Assembly: GCA_041547565.1 (NCBI GenBank)
Contig: JBFEUI010000007.1
Location: 1-45,324, forward strand
Origin: JBFEUI01 sp041547565
GTDB lineage: Bacteria > Pseudomonadota > Gammaproteobacteria > Thiohalomonadales > Thiohalomonadaceae
DNA: 45,324 nt
Direction of reading: 5' to 3'
Shown here piece after piece: positions 25,984 to 33,080 of this stretch (the stretch's first letter is position 1; the number at the start of each line of letters is the position of its first letter). Under the pieces are notes generated by a model. The model saw nothing but the letters and a program-made list of their open reading frames with translations. It ran no database searches and had not been told where the DNA came from. Position numbers and translations under genes: made by a program.

Positions 25984-26020
25984 TATTTAGAGATCATCAG
26001 GACTGAAAAGACTCTAAATA
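25984..26020. promoter_or_regulatory. Inverted repeat upstream of the second hemerythrin gene
   Basis: TATTTAGAG (25984-25992) and CTCTAAATA (26012-26020) are perfect 9-bp arms separated by 19 bases. The repeat ends just before the ribosome site GGGAG, so it could be an operator or an RNA hairpin affecting translation. Confidence 0.45.
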
Positions 26021-26031
26021 GGGAGAGTGTG

Positions 26032-26469
26032 ATGAGTTTTATGACGTGGGATGCCAGTCTTGAGATAGGGATTGACGTAATAGACAGTCAGCATCGCAGG
26101 ATCGTTGACTATATCAACCTGCTACAGGAGGCGATCGGCAGTGGTGATCGTGACAAGGTCGGTGAGATTATCAATGAACTCATCGACTATACGGTGACGC
26201 ACTTTGCCTTCGAGGAGACCCTCATGGAGCAAAAGGGCTATGAATACGTCAGTGCCCATAAAAAGGTCCACGAAGCGTTCACCAGCAAGGTCAGCCAGTA
26301 CCAGCAGCAGTTCCAGCGGGGTGAGGATATCGCCAAACACCTATTGTCGGATCTGCGTGTATGGCTCACCAATCATATCAAGCGTGATGACAGGGACTAT
26401 GCGAACGTCGTACAGCAGAATATGGACAAGGGCTGGGTTTCCAAGGCGCTGAAACGTTTCTTCGGTTAA
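26032..26469 (+). CDS. Bacteriohemerythrin
   Basis: This is a 145-residue single-domain oxygen-binding di-iron protein. All seven ligands of the family are present: His21, His57, Glu61, His76, His80, His115 and Asp120, in the motifs IDSQH, THFAFEE, HKKVH and HIKRDD. The N-terminal MTWDASLEIGID is typical. The ATG at 26032 is preferred to the adjacent GTG at 26029 because GGAG is at better distance. Roles in oxygen storage or delivery are known for relatives; here the role is inferred. Confidence 0.93.
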   Translation: MSFMTWDASLEIGIDVIDSQHRRIVDYINLLQEAIGSGDRDKVGEIINELIDYTVTHFAFEETLMEQKGYEYVSAHKKVHEAFTSKVSQYQQQFQRGEDIAKHLLSDLRVWLTNHIKRDDRDYANVVQQNMDKGWVSKALKRFFG

Positions 26470-26491
26470 CCAGCAAACCGCATAGTCCGCC

Positions 26492-27484
26492 CTACATTGC
26501 GACGCCCAAACCCTGCGTCAGCATCATAATTGCCAGCAACACCCCAAGCGATACAATCCAGAATAGTGTGTAAGCCAGCAGTGACTGCCTGGCCTTCTGT
26601 TTTTCCAGCCAGGTTCGTGGTTTAACGCCCTTGACCAGAAACACCAGTTTGGCGGCGAGATTGACGCAGACGATGTTTACCGCCAGCAGCAGTGCAGCCC
26701 CACCGGCAAGCGAGTAGTTGCCGCTGCCAAGCAACATGCCCAAGACGGAAGTAGGTGGCAGCAGGGCGACTGCAACCATCACGCCCACCAGCACACTGGA
26801 TACGCCGGTGGTCAAGGAAAGTACCGCGGCAGCACCGGAAGCCAACGCCAGGGCAACTCCGTCCGGACCGACCTGAGTGCGTGACATTATCTCCTCGCTC
26901 AACATGGCCATGGGCATCAACCACCCGACAGCCATCGACAGCAACAGTGCGATAAACAAACCGGCTACGTTGGTCTTAAACGATTGCCACATCAGTCCGG
27001 TATCTCCCAGTGCCGTCCCGAGTGCCAGCGCAATATTGGGGCCAAGCAGGGGGGCGATGACCATGGCACCGATGACAACGGCGACGTTGTCTTCAATCAG
27101 CCCAATGGCGGCCACTATCGTAGACAGTACAACCAGAAGGATATAGTTGCGATCGAGCTGGGCACCTTTTGCGACTGTGTTGTACAGTTCTTCGCGGCTG
27201 ATAATACTGCCGGAACTTTTTTCGCCCTTAGTCTCCGTCTGCTCGCGCGGCAGGCTGGCCTCAATCGGATAGATCAAAATGCGTGCGTTGCTACTAGTGC
27301 CCAGCCGAGCCTGCAGGGCATCGAGCAGAAGCTGGCGTGATTCCGGGCCGATAAGAATGCGGGTGGATTGGCGACCGTCTTCGCTGATGGGGCCGGGCCA
27401 GAAGTCCGTGGCGCCGTTCTGCTTGGCAAGGCGTACGATGGCGTCGGTGTGTGCCGCTTCGGCGATGACTTCAATGGTCTTCAT
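26492..27484 (-). CDS. DUF389 / TIGR00341 family membrane protein
   Basis: The 330-residue protein has an N-terminal soluble alpha/beta part (about 1-110) and then about six membrane helices. The family signature is seen in IGLIEDNVAVVIGAMVIAPLLGPN (read in parts, about 128-151) and LLPPTSVLGMLLGSGN. The function of the family is not established. It is convergent with the hemerythrin gene and divergent from the acyltransferase gene. The ATG has AAGG eight bases upstream. Confidence 0.88.
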   Translation of the reverse strand: MKTIEVIAEAAHTDAIVRLAKQNGATDFWPGPISEDGRQSTRILIGPESRQLLLDALQARLGTSSNARILIYPIEASLPREQTETKGEKSSGSIISREELYNTVAKGAQLDRNYILLVVLSTIVAAIGLIEDNVAVVIGAMVIAPLLGPNIALALGTALGDTGLMWQSFKTNVAGLFIALLLSMAVGWLMPMAMLSEEIMSRTQVGPDGVALALASGAAAVLSLTTGVSSVLVGVMVAVALLPPTSVLGMLLGSGNYSLAGGAALLLAVNIVCVNLAAKLVFLVKGVKPRTWLEKQKARQSLLAYTLFWIVSLGVLLAIMMLTQGLGVAM

Positions 27485-27527
27485 AGGCGTACCTTAGCAC
27501 AGCAATAACCCCGAGGGTTGGGGTGAT

Positions 27528-27555
27528 ATTGAATGGGCACTACACTTTTTATGAT
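27528..27555 (+). promoter_or_regulatory. Predicted promoter of the MetX-family gene
   Basis: ATTGAA (27528-27533), a 16-base spacer and TATGAT (27550-27555) predict a start near 27562. This would exclude the earliest in-frame start of the acyltransferase (GTG at 27523). Confidence 0.4.
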
Positions 27556-27630
27556 AGCTTTGGGACAATAACGCACGCCCCGGTATTACAGGGATGCAAG
27601 GGGTATCAGTCCAGCCGTGAATGTACAAAC

Positions 27631-28788
27631 GTGGTTCATACAGCAAAAGATACAACGGCACAGGGTGCCGAGACAGTAAAACACGCACACCGTGCCTTGT
27701 CACCGGCGACGCGGCTTATCCGCTTGCCCGGTCCTTTCCGCATGTTCCGTGGCGGAACACTGTCCGAGGTGGACATTGCCTTTGAATCATGGGGTGAACA
27801 GAACGAGGCCGGGGACAACACCATTTTGCTGTTCACCGGCCTGTCGCCCAGTGCCCATGCCACTTCGTCCAGGGATGATGCCCAGCCGGGCTGGTGGGAG
27901 TATATGGTTGGTCATGGCAGACCGATCGATCTGGATCGCTACCACGTCATTTGCGTGAACTCCCTGGGTAGCTGTTTTGGCTCTACCGGACCTTCTTCCA
28001 TTAATCCCAGAACTGGCGAACCGTATCGCCTCGATTTCCCGGAACTGTCGGTCGAGGATATTGCCGCCTCGGCCTATGCGGCACTCAAGGTGCTGGGTAT
28101 CAAGCATCTGCACAGCGTGGTTGGTGCTTCGCTTGGCGGCATGACCGCGTTGGCGTTTGCATTACATTACCCCGAGATGTTCGATAACCTCATTTCATTA
28201 TGTGCCGCAGCGAAGGCGAGTCCACATGCGATTGCCATCCGTTCACTGCAACGGGAGATGATTCGCAAGGACCCTGACTGGGAAGGGGGCAACTATCCGC
28301 CCTATCATGAGCCGGTGGAGGGGATGCGCTTGGCCAGAAAACTAGGATTGATCTCCTATCGCTCTGCGCTTGAATGGGATGGCCGTTTTGCCCGTGAACG
28401 GGTCGATGATGAACGGCAGGAACCGGGGCCCTTTGGAATGGAATTCCAGATCGAATCCTATCTGGAGGCCAACGCACGGAAGTTTGTCGGGAGCTTTGAT
28501 GCCAACTCCTATCTCTACCTGTCGCGGGCGATGGACTGGTTCGATGTCGCCGATCACAAGGAGCGATTGATCGCCCTGTCAAAATACGCCGCATCCAGGC
28601 AGGCACTGGTGGTGGGTGTCGAAACCGATGTGCTGTTTCCGCTTCACCAGCAGAAGGAGATCGCCGAGATGCTTGCAGAAAGCGGGGTGGCGGTAACGTT
28701 CGAAGCGCTCTCATCGGTGCAGGGCCATGATGCCTTCCTGGTTGACAAGGAGCGTTTCGCACCGGTCATTGAGCGGTTTCTCCGCTAG
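27631..28788 (+). CDS. metX: MetX-family O-acyltransferase, resembling serine O-succinyltransferase
   Basis: This alpha/beta-hydrolase acyltransferase activates a hydroxyl amino acid before sulfur is added. The catalytic triad is Ser167 (GASLGG), Asp333 (ETDVLFP) and His366 (GHDAFL). The sequence, including LFTGLSPSAHA, CVNSLGSCFGSTGP, AIRSLQREMIRKDP and EWDGRFAR, recalls the serine O-succinyltransferase branch (as in Xanthomonas) more than classical homoserine acetyltransferase. It may therefore serve cysteine rather than methionine synthesis; this rests on memory of the family. The GTG at 27631 is used because a good -10 lies after the earlier in-frame start. No clear ribosome site is seen, so the start is uncertain. 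Confidence 0.83.
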   Translation: MVHTAKDTTAQGAETVKHAHRALSPATRLIRLPGPFRMFRGGTLSEVDIAFESWGEQNEAGDNTILLFTGLSPSAHATSSRDDAQPGWWEYMVGHGRPIDLDRYHVICVNSLGSCFGSTGPSSINPRTGEPYRLDFPELSVEDIAASAYAALKVLGIKHLHSVVGASLGGMTALAFALHYPEMFDNLISLCAAAKASPHAIAIRSLQREMIRKDPDWEGGNYPPYHEPVEGMRLARKLGLISYRSALEWDGRFARERVDDERQEPGPFGMEFQIESYLEANARKFVGSFDANSYLYLSRAMDWFDVADHKERLIALSKYAASRQALVVGVETDVLFPLHQQKEIAEMLAESGVAVTFEALSSVQGHDAFLVDKERFAPVIERFLR

Positions 28789-28814
28789 CGTTTGTTTTGC
28801 ACGCAATGCGTGAC

Positions 28815-28842
28815 ATGACCGTGTGTCGCGGTTGTGTACAAT
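28815..28842 (+). promoter_or_regulatory. Weak promoter candidate for the thioredoxin-fold gene
   Basis: ATGACC (28815-28820), 16 bases and TACAAT (28837-28842) predict a start about 35 bases before the start codon. The -10 is good but the -35 is weak. Confidence 0.35.
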
Positions 28843-28885
28843 ATCATTACACTATTTTCCGTCAGAACACTTAAAGAGGTGCGAT

Positions 28886-29464
28886 ATGGCCAGAACACCG
28901 TCAACCATGCTCTCGTTGAATACACCGGCACCGGAGTTTTCGCTGCCCGAACCGGCCAGTGGCAAAAGCGTGAGTTTGAGTGATTTTGAAAACAAACCAC
29001 TGGTGGTGGTGTTCATGTGCAACCACTGTCCCTATGTCAAGCACATCGCAGCAAAGCTCTCTGAACTGGCGGCAAATTTTCTCGAGCAGGGGGTGGCCGT
29101 CGTCGCCATCAACAGTAATGATGTGAGTAACTATCCCGATGACAGTCCGGATAAAATGGTGGAAATGGTAAGCGAGTACGGCTTCAGCTTTCCTTACCTC
29201 TATGACGAGTCACAGGCTGTCGCCAAGGCCTACCGTGCTGCTTGTACCCCGGATATCTATCTGTTTGACCAGGCACACAGGCTTGTATACCGTGGACAGT
29301 TTGACGCCGCCCGGCCCCGTAACGATGAGCCTGTGACCGGCAAGGACCTGCAGGATGCGATCAAGGCACTGTTGGCCGGTATGCCGATCGCCGATGATCA
29401 AATTCCCAGCCTGGGGTGCAATATCAAGTGGAAACCGGGCAATGAACCGGAATATTTTAGCTAG
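28886..29464 (+). CDS. Thioredoxin-fold (AhpC/TSA-like redoxin) protein
   Basis: The 192-residue protein has a redoxin fold with the motif FMCNHCPYVKHI (active-site pair Cys45-x2-Cys48). This matches a widespread group of small cytoplasmic thioredoxin-like proteins. No signal peptide is seen. Such proteins are expected to reduce disulfides or peroxides, but the substrate is unknown. The ATG at 28886 follows AGAGGTG; an earlier in-frame start at 28823 lies in the promoter region and is rejected. Confidence 0.85.
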   Translation: MARTPSTMLSLNTPAPEFSLPEPASGKSVSLSDFENKPLVVVFMCNHCPYVKHIAAKLSELAANFLEQGVAVVAINSNDVSNYPDDSPDKMVEMVSEYGFSFPYLYDESQAVAKAYRAACTPDIYLFDQAHRLVYRGQFDAARPRNDEPVTGKDLQDAIKALLAGMPIADDQIPSLGCNIKWKPGNEPEYFS

Positions 29465-29479
29465 ATAAATACAAGGTGT

Positions 29480-29520
29480 AACGGGTGGCGGGGATCGAGG
29501 AAATCATCCTGCCACTCGTT
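29480..29520. terminator. Long hairpin between convergent genes
   Basis: Bases 29480-29495 pair with 29506-29520 (about 15 bp including G-U pairs). It lies between the thioredoxin-fold gene and the PEBP gene, which face each other. No T run follows on either strand, so its role as a terminator is uncertain. Confidence 0.4.
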
Positions 29521-29528
29521 ACTGATCA

Positions 29529-30005
29529 CTAGTGTTTCTGTTTTTCGTATAAACCAATCAACTCCGTTTTTTCGATAATATGCCCGGCCATGGCCTTCTC
29601 CAGTGCGGCCTTGGTGGGCCGTTGCAGGTCTGGCAAAAGGCAGTCCAGCGCGTAGAGTTTGAAGAAGTAGCGGTGTTTGCCGACAGGCGGACAGGGGCCG
29701 CCGTACCCGGTGCGCTGCCAGTCGTTAATGCCCTGTAATGTTCCTGGAGGCAGGCTGTCCCCGATATTTTCACCTAAACCCGGTATATCAGTGGGAAGGT
29801 TGTAGAGCAGCCAATGTACCCAGGTCATTTTTGGTGCCCTGGGATCGGGGGCATCGGGATCGTCGACGATAAGCACCAGGCTCTGCGTGCCAGCCGGAAC
29901 ACCGGACCAGGCCAGTGCCGGAGAATGGTCATCACCTTCACAGGTATAGCGGACGGGTATGGAATCCCTGTGGGAAAAGTCGCTCGCTTTCAAGCTAAAT
30001 GCCAT
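29529..30005 (-). CDS. YbhB/YbcL family PEBP-like protein
   Basis: The protein belongs to the phosphatidylethanolamine-binding (Raf kinase inhibitor-like) family. Visible motifs are DDHSPALAWSGVPAGTQSLVLIVDDPDAP (read in parts), WVHWLLYNLP and GKHRYFFKLYALD. The bacterial role is poorly defined. The chosen start gives 158 residues, the length of Escherichia coli YbhB, and has AGGAGG seven bases upstream. An in-frame start at 30101 would add a peptide that looks like an export signal (Lys/Arg then LVYSVAVMIPLL) behind a weaker AGGGTG site. An exported form is therefore possible. Confidence 0.85.
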   Translation of the reverse strand: MAFSLKASDFSHRDSIPVRYTCEGDDHSPALAWSGVPAGTQSLVLIVDDPDAPDPRAPKMTWVHWLLYNLPTDIPGLGENIGDSLPPGTLQGINDWQRTGYGGPCPPVGKHRYFFKLYALDCLLPDLQRPTKAALEKAMAGHIIEKTELIGLYEKQKH

Positions 30006-30366
30006 CTCCATTCCTCCTGTTTCAGTTGGGTAGGGCAGTGGGGAGCAGAGCAGCGGGATCATTACGGCGACCGAATACACCAATCTGAGACCTTTGTGCA
30101 TTACATCACCCTGATACGCTGCGTGCACACTTGTCTGTGTTCATCAAAGATAGACCATGGACTTTGAGTGGGCGAGTGACGCTAAGCGGAGAACAAAGGT
30201 TCAAGGGAAAGGGGTGTAACGAGATGTCTGGAGAGCTTTCAGATTATAGTGCGATACCTTTTCTCTTTTATCTTGCCACTTGATCACTGCACAGCGCTCT
30301 GCGCTGCGCGCAGAAAAAAGGCCACAGGGCTTTCACCCTGTGGCCGAATAACAACAAAGGGAACTT
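30006..30366. other. Region between PEBP gene and acs
   Basis: Apart from the possible N-terminal extension of the PEBP gene (30006-30101), no gene is seen. The minus strand has TATAAT at 30243-30248, without a good -35, that may be part of the PEBP promoter. Bases 30314-30345 form the acs terminator. Confidence 0.6.
30314..30345 (-). terminator. Rho-independent terminator of acs
   Basis: On the minus strand GGCCACAGGG and CCCTGTGGCC form a perfect 10-bp stem (30320-30345) followed by a run of six T bases. It lies about 20 bases after the acs stop. Confidence 0.92.
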
Positions 30367-32313
30367 TTACTTGTTTGCCCGATTGGCAATCAGGTCTTCA
30401 ACCACTGACGGGTCAGCCAGCGTGCTGGTGTCACCGATTTGATCCGACTCGTTGGCGGCAATCTTGCGCAGAATACGCCGCATGATCTTGCCGGAGCGGG
30501 TCTTCGGCAGGCCGGGTGCCCACTGAATGATGTTGATCTTGGCAATCGGACCGATCTCCTTGCGCACCAGTTGTATCAACTCGTCTTTCAACTCGTCGCG
30601 GTACTCTTCGCCGGCCATCAGGGTGACGTAGGCGTAAATGCCCTGACCGGTGATCTCGTGCGGATAGCCCACCACAGCGGCCTCAGCGACTTTCTCGTGC
30701 AGTACCAGGGCCGATTCGATCTCGGCGGTACCCAGGCGGTGACCGGAGACGTTGAGCACGTCGTCCACGCGACCGGTGATCCAGTAGTAGCCGTCCTCGT
30801 CCCGTTTGGCACCATCCCCCGTGAAGTAGTAGCCGGGGTACATCTGGAAGTAGGTCTCGAAGTAACGCCGATGATCACCGTAAACAGTGCGCATCTGTGA
30901 CGGCCAGGGATGCTTGATGGCCAGGTTGCCTGAGGCCGGGTTGCCCTCGATCTCATTGCCCTGGTCATCCAGCAGTACCGGTTGCACGCCAAAGAAGGGG
31001 AAGGTGGCCGAACCGGGTTTCAGCGGCGTTGCACCGGGCAGCGGTGTAAGCATGTGTGCGCCGGTCTCCGTCTGCCACCAGGTGTCGACAATGGGGCAGC
31101 GGCTGTCGCCCACCACACGGTTATACCATTCCCAGGCCTCGGGGTTAATGGGTTCACCGACGGTCCCGAGCAGGCGCAGGCTGCCGCGCGAGGTCTTCTT
31201 CACCGGGTCCTCGCCGGCAGACATCAGGGCGCGAATGGCAGTCGGAGCGGTATAGAAGCTGGCAACGTTGTGCTTGTCGCACACCTGCCAGAAACGGGAG
31301 ACGTCCGGATAGGTGGGAATGCCCTCGAACATCAGGCTGATGGCGCCATTGGTCAGCGGGCCATAGACGATGTAGCTGTGTCCGGTGACCCAGCCGATGT
31401 CGGCGGTGCACCAGTAGACCTCGCCCTCCTTGTAGTCGAACACGGTCTTGTGGGTCATGGCCGCCTGCAGCAGGTAGCCACCCGTGCTATGCAGCACGCC
31501 CTTGGGTTTGCCGGTGGAACCGGAGGTGTAGAGGATAAACAGCGGATCCTCGGCATCCATCGGCTCCGGCTCACACACCGGATCGGCGTCGGCCATCGCC
31601 TCGTGATACCAGATATCCCGCCCGTCGTTCCACTCGACCGGTTCGCCGCCACGCTTGACCACGATGGAGGTGTGCACGTTGGGGCACTGAGCGAGGGCCA
31701 TGTCGGCATTGGCCTTCAATGGCAGCGCCTTGCCGCCGCGGATGGACTGGTCAGCGGTGATGACGCACTGGCAATCGGAGTCGAGGATGCGATCTTTCAG
31801 CGCGTCGGGTGAGAAGGCGCTGAACACGATGGAGTGCACGGCACCGATGCGGGTGCAGGCGAGCATGGCGACCACCGCCTCGGGGATCATCGGCATGTAG
31901 ATGGAGACCCGATCGCCTTTTTTGACGCCGCGGCTTTTCAGTACATTGGCGAATTTGTTCACATCGGCGTGCAGCTCCCGGTAGCTGATCTTGCGATCCT
32001 CTGCGGGGTTGTCGCCCTCCCAGAGAATGGCTGTCTGATCGCCGCGGCTGTCGAGGTGGCGGTCAAGGCAGTTGTAAGAGACGTTCAGCTTGCCCCCCTT
32101 GAACCACTCGATGTGCAGATCATTTTCCGCATAGCTCCAATCCAGCACCTTGTCCCAGGGCTTGAACCAGCTGAGATACTGCTCGGCCTGCTCTGCCCAG
32201 AAACCCTCGGGGTCATCGACAGAGCGCTGATACATCTCCTGATACTGTTCCGCGGTAACGTTGGCATTGGCGGCAAATTCGGCCGGTACTTCGTAAATTT
32301 TCGAATCAGACAT
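30367..32313 (-). CDS. acs: Acetyl-CoA synthetase
   Basis: Acs turns acetate, ATP and CoA into acetyl-CoA through an acetyl-AMP intermediate, allowing growth on low acetate. The 648-residue protein has the AMP-binding motif YTSGSTGKPKGV, the WWQTETG segment, the hinge region TGRVDDVLNVSGHRLGTAE (read in parts) and the C-terminal PKTRSGK with Lys609. Lys609 is the position inactivated by acetylation in known Acs enzymes. AGAGGA precedes the ATG. It lies 71 bases after the exonuclease gene on the same strand and near a sodium:solute symporter, together forming an acetate-use cluster. Confidence 0.97.
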   Translation of the reverse strand: MSDSKIYEVPAEFAANANVTAEQYQEMYQRSVDDPEGFWAEQAEQYLSWFKPWDKVLDWSYAENDLHIEWFKGGKLNVSYNCLDRHLDSRGDQTAILWEGDNPAEDRKISYRELHADVNKFANVLKSRGVKKGDRVSIYMPMIPEAVVAMLACTRIGAVHSIVFSAFSPDALKDRILDSDCQCVITADQSIRGGKALPLKANADMALAQCPNVHTSIVVKRGGEPVEWNDGRDIWYHEAMADADPVCEPEPMDAEDPLFILYTSGSTGKPKGVLHSTGGYLLQAAMTHKTVFDYKEGEVYWCTADIGWVTGHSYIVYGPLTNGAISLMFEGIPTYPDVSRFWQVCDKHNVASFYTAPTAIRALMSAGEDPVKKTSRGSLRLLGTVGEPINPEAWEWYNRVVGDSRCPIVDTWWQTETGAHMLTPLPGATPLKPGSATFPFFGVQPVLLDDQGNEIEGNPASGNLAIKHPWPSQMRTVYGDHRRYFETYFQMYPGYYFTGDGAKRDEDGYYWITGRVDDVLNVSGHRLGTAEIESALVLHEKVAEAAVVGYPHEITGQGIYAYVTLMAGEEYRDELKDELIQLVRKEIGPIAKINIIQWAPGLPKTRSGKIMRRILRKIAANESDQIGDTSTLADPSVVEDLIANRANK

Positions 32314-32384
32314 CGGTATTTTCCTCTAACAATTACCTGGTCGTTGTTTTGAATAATAAAAACCTAGACTATAACCACGCTGTG

Positions 32385-33080
32385 TCACAGCCCTAATAAA
32401 AATTGTTTCAGCGGCAGCGTGCGGCAGGCGCCCTGTTCTTCGACCTGTGCCGCAAACAGCTCCCCGGCGGCGATGGCATCACTCAGCGCGTTATGCGCCT
32501 GGTAGTGGGGCAGGTTGTAGCGCTCACGCAGATTGAACAGGCGCAGCTCGTTCGCTGCGTAGGCGATGTTGCGGCGTTCAAGGCTGCGTTTTGCAATGTA
32601 CTGGGTGTCTACCGTCGGTACCAGGAACTCGCTATCGAACAGTTTCCGGCATGCCGCAGCGATAAACGACAGTTCGACTTTTGCATGATGTGCAATCATG
32701 ACCTTGCCCGCAAGTACCCGCAAAAACTCGCTCAGTACCGTGATCAGCGGTTCCCCTCTGGCTACCGTATCATCGGTGAGCTGGTGAATCACCACGCTTT
32801 GCTCGGGCAATGACTTTTGCGTTTGTATGATGCGGTGGCGCGCGGTGGCCAGATCGATGCGGGTACCGTGCATGCCGACATAGCCGAAGCTGAGGATGGT
32901 ATCGCGTTGCGGGTCCAGCCCGGTTGTTTCAAGGTCGAGTGCAATGTAGTCGGTATGGCGGCAGTCCTGACGCGGCGGGACAAAGGGTGTGTTGAGAAAG
33001 TCGTGTACAGGACCCTGCGGCGTCCTGGCCAGCAGGCGCTTTCTGCGTGACTCGAGGCTGAACAGGCGCTCAAATATCAT
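32385..33080 (-). CDS. DnaQ-like 3'-5' exonuclease
   Basis: The 231-residue protein has the DEDDh exonuclease fold. Motif I is Asp49-x-Glu51 (ALDLETTGLD) and motif III is His196-x4-Asp201 (HNALSD). In motif II the usual aspartate position reads Glu136 (HHAKVELSF). The start codon overlaps the stop of the DUF294 gene by ATGA, so the two are made together. Substrate (DNA, RNA or a nucleotide adduct) is unknown; a proofreading role is unlikely because the gene is far from replication genes and has a different N-terminus. Confidence 0.88.
   Translation of the reverse strand: MIFERLFSLESRRKRLLARTPQGPVHDFLNTPFVPPRQDCRHTDYIALDLETTGLDPQRDTILSFGYVGMHGTRIDLATARHRIIQTQKSLPEQSVVIHQLTDDTVARGEPLITVLSEFLRVLAGKVMIAHHAKVELSFIAAACRKLFDSEFLVPTVDTQYIAKRSLERRNIAYAANELRLFNLRERYNLPHYQAHNALSDAIAAGELFAAQVEEQGACRTLPLKQFLLGL

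Noticed and set aside
32379..32391. GCTGTG-T-CACAGC palindrome before acs as a CRP site
   Set aside because: The spacing does not match TGTGA-N6-TCACA, and it overlaps the exonuclease stop codon; too short to call.
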